64,000 bases of DNA from contig NC_133660.1 in assembly GCF_037893015.1 (NCBI RefSeq), positions 280,365,067-280,429,066 of the forward strand. Direction: 5' to 3'. Position numbers and translations under genes: made by a program. Under the pieces are notes generated by a model. It ran no database searches, was not told the DNA's origin, and worked only from the letters and a program-made list of their open reading frames with translations. Position 1 is the stretch's first letter; every line of letters begins with the position of its first letter. Positions 51,360-63,477 of the stretch are shown here, piece by piece. This DNA is from Macrotis lagotis (taxonomy: Eukaryota > Chordata > Mammalia > Peramelemorphia > Peramelidae).

Positions 51360-51990
51360 TAGTTGGGGAATGGATCAAAAAATGAATGTGATGGAAAATT
51401 ATTGGACTGAAGGAAATGATGAAGGGGATGGATTCAGAGAAACCTAAGAGGATTTATAGGAACTGATGCAGTGAGGTAAGTAGCAATGGGAGAACGATTT
51501 TTACAGTATAATTTTTACAGTAACAGAAACATTGTAAAGACAAACAACTTTGGAAGATGTAGGCATTCTGAGCAATGTGACAATCACAATTTCAGAGGAC
51601 CAGGGATGCAACAAGCTACCCACCTCCTTCCAGATGAACTTGGAATGCAAAATGAAATCATTTCAGCTACGGCCAATGCTGACTGGTTGGATCGACTCAC
51701 AACTCCTCCAATAATGCATGTGTCCCAGTTTTCCCACATTTGTTTTAACATTGATTGTTTTCCTTTCTTATCATTTTAACCAATTTAATTTGCATTTTTC
51801 TATTGGAGCATTTATTCATATGTCTATTTATTCATCTGAAAATTGCTTGTTCATATCCTTTATCAGTTGGAGAATGACATGAACTATACTTATATGTTAC
51901 AAGGATTTTGTAAGGTGTTTTGTTATATGGGTGGGGAAGGACAGAAGCAGAGAAAATAGATTTTTATTCATTGAAAAAATGATTTTTAAA
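51360..51990 (+). mobile_element. L1 3' fragment with an internal inverted piece
   Basis: 51360-51690 reads as plus-strand L1 (end of ORF2 into 3' UTR). 51695-51880 reads as an upstream ORF2 segment in antisense (ACTCCTCCAATAATGCATG). 51890-51990 resembles the plus-strand 3' UTR tail again, ending A-rich. Confidence 0.55.
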
Positions 51991-52189
51991 AAGTGATCCA
52001 TGCTCACTTGTTGCTAATCTAATGGACTTTGCTTAATTCCCCCTTCTTGACATTCCTGCCTCGAGACCCTCTCAGCAGGTTAGTTGTTCCTCTTTTAACC
52101 TTAGCCTTCTGGCTCTCCCACTTGAATCCCTTCTCTGTTTAACAGCAAAAGAGATCTTCCTAAAACCATAGAGAAGTTAGGTGGAGCTA

Positions 52190-52320
52190 TCTGACCCTGG
52201 GCAAATCATTTAATCTGTTTGCTTCAGTTTCCTTATCTGTAAAAATGGGAATAATAATAGCACAAACCTTTCAGGGTTGTTATAAGGATCAAATGAGATA
52301 TTCCTAAAGTATGAAGCAAA
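52190..52320 (+). mobile_element. MIR relic
   Basis: CTGACCCTGGGCAAATCATT, CAGTTTCCTTATCTGTAAAA and AATAATAGCAC in MIR order. Confidence 0.8.
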
Positions 52321-52329
52321 CCTTAATTG

Positions 52330-54800
52330 GTTCTTGTCCTTCTTATCAAAGATCAGAAAGACATCACTATGTTTGAGACAAATGAGTGTGTCCTACTGTG
52401 GCTCATGAGACCAACAGAAGCTGGAAATGCTCCACCACAGGTTGGGCAGCCTTTGAGCTGCCTCCATTCTGCCACACTCATGGAGCGCAGCCCCCTCCCT
52501 GATAAGGGCACTTCATCCTGGGTGGTCCTGGGCCAGGGTCTCCCAAGCTGTACAATCAGTTCTAAAGTTCTCCAATGAGACCTTCAGAGGGTCTTGGTCT
52601 TGCTTCTTCTGACCCCCACCCCCACCCCGGTAAACACTTGCCCTTTGGGAGTTTTCCATAAAATAGTTTTTTTGGCAAGTGTTTGTCTGGCATTCTAACT
52701 ATGTGCCCAGCCCATCATGGTTGCCCTCTCTATAGTCATGTTGGAATGCTCAGCAGTTTAGTTGAGAAAAGCCCTCAGTGTCTGGGATCTGCTCCTGCCA
52801 AGGGATCTTCAGAATCTTCCTAAGACAATTTAAATGGAAGCGATTCAGTTTCCTGACATGGTACTGGTGGACTGTACAGGTTTGCATAGCATACAGCAAT
52901 GAGGTCAGCACCATGGCTCTGTAGCCCCTCAGTTTGGTAGTCAATCTAATCCCTCTCCTCTCCCATTACTTTCTTTCAGAGCCTCTCAAATACTGAACTA
53001 GCTCTGGCAATGAGAGCATCAACCTTATTGTCGATGTGGACCTCCTGGGAAAGAGCACTGCCAAAGGAAGTGAACTTGTCCATGCAAAACTTCTCCATTT
53101 GCTGGTTCCACATATGGATGATGTGGTGTTGGCTTGGTGTTCATTGTTACCAAAATTTGCCCAAGCAGCAGAGAATCGATTCATATTTTGTTGCACCTCA
53201 TTCCAGAGGCTGCATTGAGGGCACCATCATCTGCAAGCACAAGATCACACATCAATCCTCCCTCCACTTGGGTCATGGCTTGGAGCCTTTTTTTAAATTT
53301 TTTTTTACTTTGAGTTTTACAATTTTTTTTCCTAATCTTGCTTCCCTCCCCCCACCCCACAGAAGGCAGTCTGTTAGTCTTCACAATGTTTCCATGATAT
53401 ATACTGATCTAAGTTGAATGTGATGAGAAAGAAATCATATCCTTCAGTAAGAAAAATAAAGTATAAGAGATAGCAGAATTACATAGCTTATTTTTTCTAA
53501 ATTAAAGGGAATAATCTTTGGTCTTGGTTCAAACCCCACAGTTCTTTCTCTGGATACAGATGGTATTCTCCATTGCAGAGAGCACCAAATGTCCCTGATT
53601 ATTGCACTGATGGAATGAACAAGTCCATCAAGGTTGATCATCGCCCCCATGTTGCTGTTAGGGTGTACAGTGTTTTTTCTGGTTCTGCTCATCTCACTCA
53701 GCATCAGTTCATGCAAATCCCTCCAGGCTTCCCTGAATTCCCATCCCTCCTGGTTTCTAATAGAACAATAGTGTTCCAGGACATACATACACCATGGTTT
53801 GCTAAGCCATTCCCCAACTGAAGGACATTTACTTGATTTCCAATTCTTTGCCACCACAAACAGGGCTGCTAGGAATATTTTTGTACAAGTCATGTTTTTA
53901 CCCTTTTCCATCATCTCTTCAGGGTATAGACCCAGTAGTGGTATTGCTGGGTCAAAGGGTATGCACATTTTTGTTGCCCTTTGGGCATAGTTCCAAATTG
54001 CTCTTAGAGCCTTTTTCAAAGTGAAGAATTTGCCATCAGTGCAGTAGCTGACCTTGAGGTCATGTTCACCCTTACTGAAGAAGTATGATAACATGGCTGA
54101 AAGCATCATGCTAAAAAGTATGGGACACATCCTTGTTTTACTCCATTGGTGCCTGAGAAATCACTATCCAGAACCTAGGCATGCATACCATCATGGAACT
54201 GATGTATGATGCTGATGAACTTCTCCAGGCAACCAAATTTTGACATAATTTTCTATAAATCCTCACAACTGATGGTATCAAAGGCCTTGGTCAGATCTAC
54301 AGATGTTGTATACAGCCCTCTGCTCTGTTCCTGGCATTTTTCCTGGAGTTGTCAGGCAGCAAACACCATACTGACTGTTCCTCTACCCTTTCTAAAGCCA
54401 CACTGGCTCTCGGAGAAGTGACCAACTTCCAGGTGAAGGATCAGCCTATTGAAAAGGACTCTGGCAAGAATCTTAGCAGTGATGACTAAAAGAAAAATAC
54501 CCCTGTGATTGTCACAGGACAAACTAGGCCCTTTACCTTTATAGAGATGGACAATGGAGGCATCCTTGAATTCTTGAGGGATAATTCTTCATGCCATATA
54601 AGCTGGAAAATTTCAGTCAGTTTTTAGATGAGCAATGGACCCCCCCACCTTGCAGATCTCTGCTGGAATAGAATTAGCACCAGGCAGGTGCTTTGCCACT
54701 TGAAAGGAGTCTAATGGCATTCAAAACCTCTTCTTCAGTTGGCACTTCAACCAGGGATTGATTGACTTCAACTTGAGGTAAATAGCCTCATGGCTGTTTA
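52330..54800 (-). mobile_element. RTE-like LINE (reverse transcriptase), split by L1
   Basis: Minus-strand reverse transcriptase pieces in order: GRGTVSMVFAA and DLTKAFDTIS (about 54.25-54.35 kb), FGCLEKFISIIHQFHDGM, then CPILFSMMLSAML and YCTDGKFFTLKK (54.02-54.13 kb), the LADDGALNA polymerase box (about 53.22-53.26 kb), and LRGYRAMVLTSLLYAMQT with LRKILKIPWQ (52.80-52.93 kb). Stops and frame changes are present, so it is dead. It is not L1; RTE-like is my best guess, but the clade is uncertain. Confidence 0.75.
53293..54006 (-). mobile_element. L1 3' fragment inserted in the RTE-like LINE
   Basis: Antisense L1 tail, 3' UTR and ORF2 C-terminus (CIPFDPAIPLLGLYPEEMM). Target repeats GAGCCTTTTT at 53283-53292 and 54007-54016. 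The RTE-like reading frame picks up on both sides. Confidence 0.9.
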
Positions 54801-54964
54801 GTCAATGGCTAGGCTATACTTAGGCTATTTAAGACAAAGAGATATCTTTGTTTTTCTTAAAAGACTTAAAGAAAGTAAATGAATATTCTATATGTTTCCT
54901 TGATTTTTGCTATGGGATCTCTCATCCAGGAGTCACAGAATCAAGTCACATCAAGTAGCATTTT

Positions 54965-55170
54965 TTTTAGTCTTAGACTTTATTTATTTTAAGTTTTACA
55001 ATTTCCCCCCAATCTTGTTTCTCCCCCCCCCAGGCAGTCTGTTAGTCTTTGCATTGCTTCCATGCTATACATTGATCTAAGTTGAATGGGATGAGAGAGA
55101 AATCAGATCCTTAAGGAAAAAACAAAGCATAAGAGAGAGCAAAATTTCATAATAAGATAACAATCAACTA
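54965..55170 (-). mobile_element. L1 3' UTR fragment
   Basis: T-rich start, CCCCCCAGGCAGTCTGTTAG and AGAGAAATCAGATCCTTAAGG, matching 4971-5160. Confidence 0.85.
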
Positions 55171-56043
55171 GCATTTTTAATTCATTTATTTAATTAACAT
55201 TTTAATTTTCTCCCTACTATATGTAACAAATTTTAACATTCACTTTTTAGTTTTTAAATTCCAAATTCTCTTCCTCCCATTGAGAAGATAAGCAATTTTA
55301 TAGAGATGACCCATGTGCAATCAACACCTATGTGGTGTTCTAGGTGGCACGGTGCTAGGAACTGGGAAAAAAAGGTAAAACACAGTTCTCGTTCCCCCAG
55401 AACTCACAATCTAATGGAGCAGACCACTTGCACGCAACTTTATACTAAAAAAATACAGAAGGGAGAAACTAAGATAATCTCAGAGGAAGCCACTAGCATT
55501 AAGGCAGATAGGGAAAGAATCCTTGCAGATTTAACCTTGGAATTTAAAGGCCATTCTGTTGAATGTCAAACAAGAAGGTGGTTCCACTTTTCCTGTCTTG
55601 ACTTTTGACTGAAGATCTCAAGTGATAAAGGACTCTCACAACCTCCTAAGGAGGCCCCTTCTACTTTTCAAATAGCTTCTTATTTTTCTCAAAGCAAGTC
55701 TAAATCTGCAACCCTATATATAACTTCTACTCATTATTCCTCCTCCTGCTCTTTGGGGCCAAGCAGAATTAGTCTGATCTTTTTTCCACATTGAAATCCT
55801 TCAGATAGTAAAGACAGTTTTATGTTCCTCCCCCCTGCCCTCCTCTTTGATCTATTCTTCTCCAGACTAAACACTGCCATGGTCTTTAGCTAATCCTCAT
55901 ATGACACTTTCTCTTAGTTATCCTGATCATCAGCCTTCTGATGGTCTCTAGCTTAGCAACTATCATGGACATTTGTCAACTCTTCCATTCTTCCCTCCAC
56001 ATTCCATGTCTTTTACCTTATTCTGCACAAGTAAACAATTTCC
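55171..56043. other. Old relics, no gene seen
   Basis: A 'ctatgtggtgttctaggtggcacggtgctagg' interspersed motif (55318-55440) and text like the ancient LINE-like repeat of 0.5-1 kb (55690-55970). Confidence 0.4.
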
Positions 56044-56200
56044 AGGGGCGGCTAGGTGGCCCAATGGATAGAGCACCAGCCCTGGAGTCAGGAGGACCTG
56101 AGTTCAGGTCCAGCCTCAGATACTTAATAATTACCTAGTTGTGTGGCCTTGGGCAAGCCACTTAACCCCATTGCCTTGCAAAATAAAAAAAAAACCAAGT
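56044..56200 (+). mobile_element. SINE
   Basis: Complete plus-strand SINE; imperfect target repeats AAGTAAACAATTT / AAGTAAATAATTT flank it. Confidence 0.93.
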
Positions 56201-57490
56201 AAATAATTTTACATGAAAAAGATCAGAGGTGCCCCCAAAGCAAACCATAAAGTGCCATTGTAGGCATCACCACCACTCCCACTCAATAAACTTCAGTGGC
56301 TCCCTATTACCTCCATGGTCAAATGTAAAATCTGCTTGACTTTTAAAGCCCTTCTTAACATGTTCCCTACTTATCTTTCTGTTTTTCTTATACCTTTCTC
56401 CACTCCAAATTGTGATGATAATTTTGATACCCCTACTCAAATTAATCAGCATTTATTCAGTTAATTGTGATTTGTTGTGATTGCATTTGTCAATTAAGCA
56501 GAAGGAATTGTGTGAGGCAATTATGTTAGTTGATGCTGTTAGAATAAGAGTGATTGATTAATCCACTGCTTAGGTTGATTACATTTGATTTACCAACTAG
56601 ATTCATATTATTAAACATAGAATGAGAATGCTGTACTATCCACCCCCCCCACTCTGTAACATGCTCTAATGAGGTTCATAAGCTGATGTAATACCCATCA
56701 CCCCTATGAATCACTACCATCCACTCCCTAGTGACCTTTGCTTCAAACCCACAACTTCCTTGGACCTTCATTTACTGTTGGTGAAACACTAAGGTCTTAT
56801 GACTTGTAAGTTGTTGAAAAGGTCTCAGGACCTGTGGAAAGCCCCTCCTGAGATGACCTAAAGATCATAACCTGTGGAAGGCCTGCTGACAAAGTGAATC
56901 TGTGATGGAAATTGCCCTTAGCCAGTCATGAGATTTTCCACTTCTGGAGTTGACCAATCATGGAATTGTCCCCCTCATTCTATTTGTGGTTCTCCCTCAA
57001 TGACCATAAAAAAGGCAGAGAGGTTCCTGATCATGCAGAAGAACTTAGACCCAATGAATTAGGGACTCCCTCAGAAGCTGATTAAAAATCCTTGGAGTTC
57101 TCAGTGACTTTCCTTGGAATATATACTATGCAGTACAGTGGCACTAGCCTTGATGTTTCCCAACCAAAACATTCCATCTTCCAGCTCCTTCTCTTCTTAT
57201 TGTCTGTCCCCCCAGCTGGTATGCTCTTCCTCTTCTCCTCCAAGCCTCAGTAAAATCCCACCTTCTACAAGAAGCCTTTCCCTTGTCCTCAAAATCAATG
57301 CCTTTCCCATGAGACTGTCTTCAATTTAAAATATTCAAAACCAAATTCATGAACTTTCTTCCTAGATTCACCCTTCTTCCACTGTCCCTGTCTTTGCCAA
57401 CTTCACCACCATCCTTCCAGTGATTCCCCCCCCCAACCTTCACACACTTGAAGTCATACTGAATGCCTTTCTCATCCTATATATTACAAC
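56200..57490. other. No gene seen; possible L2 relics
   Basis: 56270-56450 and 57130-57310 resemble old LINE text ('cagtggctccctattacctcc', 'aaatcccaccttctacaagaagcc'). The rest is unassigned. Confidence 0.4.
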
Positions 57491-57780
57491 AGACGGCTAG
57501 ATGATGCAATGGGTAGAGTACCAACCCTGAAATCAGGGAGACCTGAATTCAAACACTTACCAGCTGTGTGTCCTTGGGCAAGTCACTTCATCATGACTGC
57601 CTCACATCCAGGGCCATCTCCAGCATCCTGTTTCATATCTGGCCACTGGACCCAGATGGCTCTGGTGATTTAGCATAGCACTTCTTCAGTCCAATCCAAT
57701 TCATGTGTATGTCATGGTCTCTCCTCTCTGAGGTCATGGTCTTCTTCAGAAGTGAATGACAAACATCATCATTTCAGCAG
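57490..57780 (+). mobile_element. Composite SINE with long 3' body and ATC tail
   Basis: A tRNA-type head (GGCTAGATGATGCAATGG, B box variant) continues into 'catccagggccatctccag', 'ccactggacccagatggctctgg' and 'gaatgacaaacatcatcat', a different 3' half from the common SINE here. The ATC-repeat end suggests RTE-type retroposition. Confidence 0.65.
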
Positions 57781-57880
57781 GAGCCAGTATTTGTCAATTT
57801 TACACCCACAAATCATCACCCAAGGTTGAACCTTAATCATCTCTCCACTAAACTATGCTATAACCTCTTAATTGGTATGA

Positions 57881-57912
57881 ATGAATGAATGAATGAATGA
57901 ATGAATGAATGA
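57881..57912. repeat. (GAAT)n microsatellite
   Basis: Eight tetranucleotide units. A similar run is at 41096-41126. Confidence 0.95.
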
Positions 57913-57914
57913 AA

Positions 57915-58669
57915 ATCTCTATGGTTGGCAAGGGTGGTATCATAAACCAATAGCATCTTTCCTTTACAGAGCAGTCTTGTAATATAGGCAACAGCTTCTT
58001 TCTCATCTTCTCCCATAAATGTCCCCTGAGACATTTCCTTCACTCAGAAGTGTTTGAAAGGTCAGTGGATAGAGAGCAGTTAGCTCAGTTAACTCATTGT
58101 CTCTGAGGGCAGAGTCCAAGAAGGCTCTTGCCAAGCCTCCTTCCGCCACTCAAATCTATTTATTCATGGCTCAGATAAGGTCAATTGCTGGAATTTATGT
58201 GGGTGACTCTTTCCCCTGTAGTGGGCCCACAAATGAAATAATCCTTAGCAATGCCTCTCATCAGGGCCTCTGCCAATGAAAACTGCAACCAATGGAGAAG
58301 AATCATCTCTGGTCCCCAAATCCAGCTTCCATCCCCTCTGTCCCACTCTATGTTCCACATCTTGTTTCTGAGAGTATCTCTCCATCTCTCCTTGAATCAA
58401 GTGCTCAAAGCATCCTTCTCTGACCCGGGTGTCTCAGGCCCCAGGTTCTCCTGGCAGCAGGCCCAAAGATGTTCTATTCTGTGTGGCGGACCTTCACTCT
58501 CCAGGGTGTCATTGCTCTAAAGTCCACATGGAAGTGTTTTTGCTCATTCGCTATTAGCTACTTACTATCTACTCCTAGAACATTAATTTTAGCCCATGGC
58601 CAATATGGTGTCAAATTCAACATTTATTAAATGTTCACTGTTTATAGAGCACTTTGATAGACCCAAAGG

Positions 58670-58701
<32 letters not shown>

Positions 58702-59095
58702 AAGGAACAGTATCATGGATTTGCAATTAATAAATCAGTAAATGTTTATTAAGCAACTACTGCATCTCAGTACTGACTATATTAGTTGCTGAGGATGCAA
58801 AGACAACAAATGAACAATACCTGTCTACAAGGAACTTACTTTTTGATGGGGGACACAGCATGTGTGGATGCATCTATGTATGTATGTCTACACCTGCATG
58901 AGTATGGATGAAGACATATAGACCTGTATCTCTATATAAAATATTTGCAAAAAGAACTTTAAGTCGTTTGGGGAGCAGAGCCCTAGGAAATAAAGGGGGA
59001 AGGCTTTCTCTAGAGCTGAGTCTTGATCAGGATTCCAAGAAGTAGAAGTAGAACCCAGTACTGGCACACTGTAGGAGTTTAATGATATTTGTCCT
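57915..59095. other. No gene seen
   Basis: Contains an interspersed 'aaatgtttattaagcaactactg' repeat around an (AC)n run (58612-58860; AC at 58669-58697). The 89-codon plus frame at 58251-58520 has no recognisable domain. Confidence 0.4.
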
Positions 59096-60496
59096 TCATT
59101 TTTTGAATAAATATTTTGTTTTCCATTTATATACAATAGTAGTTTCTACCAATTATTTTTAGCATTTGAGTTTTATAATTTTCACCCCTCCCTCCTCCAA
59201 CCAACAGAAAGCAATCTGATGATAATCTATACATTTGTTTGTTTCAAAACTGAATGTGTTGAGAGAAAGGAAGAAAATATTCAAGATAGCAAATAATGTG
59301 ATACATAAGACAACTTTTTTTTTAAGAATTGAAGATAATAATCTTTGGTCTTTGTTTAAACTCCACAGTTCTTTCTCTGGATATAGATGGCATTCTCCAT
59401 TACAGATCCCCCAAAATTGTCCCTGATTATTGCACTGATGGAGAGAGCAAGTCCATCCAGCTTGATCATCACCCCCATATTGCTGTTAGGGTGTTTAGGT
59501 TCTTCTGGTTCTGCTCATCTCACTCAGCATCAGTTCATGCAAGTTTTTACAGATTTCTCTGAAATCCCATCCCTCCTGATTTCTGGTAGAACAATAGAGT
59601 TCCATAACATCCATATACCACAATTTGTTCAGCCATTCCCCAACTGATGGGCATCCCCTCAATTTCTAGTTCTTTGCCACTACAAACAGAACTGCTATGA
59701 ATATTTTTGTACAAGTGATGTTTTTACCCTTTTTCAGGATCTCTTCTGGGCATAAACCCAGTAATGGTATTGCTGGATCAAAGGGTATGCGCATTTTTAT
59801 TGCCCTTTTGGCATAATTCCAAATTGCTTCCTAGAAAGGTTGGATCAGTTCAAAGTTCACCAACAATGCATTAGTGTCCCAGATTACCCACATCCCTCCC
59901 AACAATGATCGTTGTCCTTTCTGGCCATATTGGCCAGTCTGAGAGGTGTGAGGTGGTACCTCAGAAATGTTTTAATTTGCATTTCTCTAATCAGTAATGA
60001 TTTAAAGCAATTTTTCATATGACTATGAATAGCTTTGATTACCTCTTCTGCAAATTGCCCTTTCATAACCTTTGACCATTTGTCAATTGGGGAATGGCTT
60101 GTGGTTTTTTTTTATAAATTTGACGCAGTTCTCTATATATTTTACAAATGAGTCCTTCATCAGAAACATTAGTTGTAAAAACTGTTTCCCAATTTACTCA
60201 TTTCTTTTGATCTTGGTTAGAGTGGTTTTGTTTTGCAAAAACTTTTTAATTTAATGTATTCAAAATTATCCAATTTGTGTTTTATAATATTCTCTATCTC
60301 TTCCCTAGTCATACACTGCTCCCCTGTCCATAGATCTGACAGGTAAACTACTCCTTGATCTTCTAGTTTGCTTATAATATTGCTTTTTATGTCTAAATCC
60401 TGTATCCATTTGGATTTTATCTTGGTATAGGGTGTGAGATGTTGGTCTAATCCAAGTTTCCATCATGCTATCTTCCAGTTTTCCTGGCAGTTTTTA

Positions 60497-60667
60497 TTTT
60501 TATTTATTTTTATTTTTTTAGGTTTTTTTGCAAGGCAAATGGGGTAAGCAGCTTGCCCAAGGCCACACAGTTAGGTAATTATTATTAAGTGTCTGAGGCT
60601 GAATTTGAACTCAAATACTCCTGACTCCAGGGCCTGTGTTCTATCCACTGCATAACCTAGCCACCCC
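60497..60667 (-). mobile_element. SINE nested in L1
   Basis: Full SINE; target repeats CCTGGCAGTTTTTA (60483-60496) and CCTGGTAGTTTTTA (about 60668-60681), one mismatch. Confidence 0.93.
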
Positions 60668-61194
60668 TCCTGGTAGTTTTTATCAAAGAGTGAGTTCTGA
60701 TCCCAGAAGCTGGACTCAAACAGCAGATTACCATAAGCATTTCCTGCTGTATCTTTTGCACCTAACCTATTCCAATGGTCCACCACTCCATTTCTTAGCC
60801 AGTACCAGACAGTTTTGATGACTGATGCTTTATAATATAATTTTAAATCTGGTAAGATTAAGCTCCCTTCTTTTGCATTTTTTCCCCATTAAATCCCTTG
60901 ATATTCTTGACTTTTTGTTTATCCATGTGAATTTAGTTTTATTTTTTCCTAGTTCACTAAAGTAATTTTTTTGGAGTTTGATGTGGCACTAAATAAATAC
61001 ATAGTTTAATTTAGGTAGAATTGTCATTTTTATTATATTTGCTTGGCCTATCCATGAGCAACTGATATTTGCCCAAATATTTAGATCTTATTTTATTTGT
61101 GTGAAAAATGTTTTATAGTTGTTTTCATAGAATTTCTAAGTTGACCTTGGCAAATAGACTCCCAAGTATTATATGTTGTCTGATGTTATTTTAG

Positions 61195-61338
61195 GGTTTT
61201 TTTGCAAGGCAATGGGGTTAAGTGACTTGCCCAAGGTCACACAGATAGGTAGTAAGTGTCTGGGGTTGAATCTGAACTCAGGACTCTCCTGACTCCAGGG
61301 CCAGTGCTCTATTCACTGCACCATCTAGCTTCCCCTCG
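61195..61338 (-). mobile_element. SINE nested in L1
   Basis: Full SINE; target repeats GATGTTATTTTA on both sides (about 61182-61194 and 61339-61351). Confidence 0.93.
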
Positions 61339-63436
61339 ATGTTATTTTAAATGGGATTTCACTTTCTAACTCTTGCTGCTGTATCTTGTTGGTGATATAT
61401 AGAAATGCTGAAGATTTACATGGGTTCATTTTAAATCCTGCAACTTTGCTAAAATTGTTAATTGTTTCTGGTAGTTTTTTAGATGATTTTTTCAGGATTC
61501 TCTTGGTATACTATCATATCATCTGCAAAGAGGGAGAATTTTGTTTCTTCCTTCCCAGTTCTAATTCCTTTGATTTCTTTTTCTTCTCTTATCACTGAAG
61601 CTAACATTTCTAGTAAGGTATTGAATAGTAGTGGTGATAACAGGAATCTTTATTTCACCCCTGATCTTATTGGGAATGCTTCTAGCTTATCCCCATGGCA
61701 TATAATGCTTGCTGATGGTTTCAGTCAGATACTGCTTATCATTCCTATTCTTTCTTGAATTAATAGCATGAATGGGTGCTGTATTTTGCCAAAGACTTTT
61801 TTCAGCATCTATTTAGATAATCATATGATTTCTGTTAGGTTTGCTATGGAAATGGTCAATTATGCTGACAATTTTCCTAATATTGAACCAACCCTGCATT
61901 CCTGGAATAAACCCTGCTCGGTCATAGTGTATTATCCTAGTGATAAGTTGCTGCAATTGCTTTTCTAATATTTTATTTAAGATTTTTGCATTCATATTCA
62001 TTAGGGAAATTGGTCTATAATTTTCCTTCTCTGTTTTGATTCTTCCTGGTTTAGGTATTAGCACCTTATTGTTGTCATAGAAGGAATTAGGCACTTATTT
62101 TTCTAAATAGCTTCTATAGAATTGGAACCAATTGTTCTTTGAATGTTTGATAGTGAATCCATCTGGCCCTGGAGATTTTTTTCTTAGGGAGTTCATTAAT
62201 TGCTTGTTGAATTTTTTTTTCTGAGATAGGATTATTAAGGTAGTTAATTTCCTCTTCATTTAAACTGGGCAATTTATATGTTTGCAAATATTCATCCATT
62301 TCACCTAGATCATTAAATTTATTGTCATACAGTTGGACAAAAATACTTCTGAATTATAACTTTAATATCCTCCTCATTGGTGGTAAATTCACCTTTTTTA
62401 TTTTTGATACTAATAATTCAGTTCTCTTCTTTCTTTTTTTAATCAAATTAACCAAAGGTTTACCTATTTTATTTTTTTTATAAAACCAACTCTTGGTTTT
62501 ATCTATTAATTCAATAGTTTTGTTGTTTTCGATTTTACTAATCTCTCCTTTAACTTTTAGAATTTCTAATTTGGTATTTAATGGGGGGTTAATTTGTTCT
62601 TTCTCTAACTTTTTTAGTTGCACACTCAGTTCATTGATCTCCTTTTTTCTCTATTTTATTCACATAAACATTTAGGGATATAAAATATTCCCTAATAACT
62701 GTTTTGGTTGTATCCCATAAGTTTTGGTATATTGTGTCATTATTATCATTGTCTTGGATGAAATCACTCTTTCTATAATTTGTTTCCAATTAGGTTTAGG
62801 TTTATCTCTCCATGGCCCATTATTGCAAGTGATTTTTACTGCATCATGGTCAGAAAAAGGATGCATTTAATATGTCTGCCTTTCTACATTTGATTATGAG
62901 ACTTTTATACCCCAGCTTTAAGGAGGATATAGTTTCCTTCCTTATCTTTTAATAAGATCTATTTTTGAAGTTGCTTTGTCTGAGTTAAGGACTGCTACCT
63001 CTGTTTTTTTCACTTCAGCTGAAGCATAATATATTCTTTTCCAGCCTTTTACCTTTACTCTGTATGTATCTCTCTGCTTCAAATATGTTTCTTGTTAGCA
63101 GCATATTGTAGGATTCTTCTTTTGAATCCACTCTGCTATCCAGTCCATTTTATGAGAGTTCATCCCATTCACATTCAATTATAATTACTCTTTATTGCCT
63201 TCCATGCTATCTTCCCTCAGTTTGTAGTTTTCCCTTTTTCTCCATTCTCCAGTATTTTGCTTCTGAATATCACCTCCTTCTGTGTGTTTGTGCCCTTCTA
63301 TCCAACCCCTCCCTTTTCTTTCGCCTTTCCCTTTGCCCCTTCTTTCTTCCCTTCCTTCTGTCAGTCCATCCTTTCCTACCCCTCCCCCTTTCCCCTCTTA
63401 ATACTTAAAAAGTAAGATAACTTTCGAAACTCAATT

Positions 63437-63477
<41 letters not shown>

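Noticed and set aside
61813-62866. Open frames resembling reverse transcriptase and endonuclease as a host gene
   Set aside because: They are fragments of a decayed L1 ORF2, with gaps, stops and inserted SINEs.
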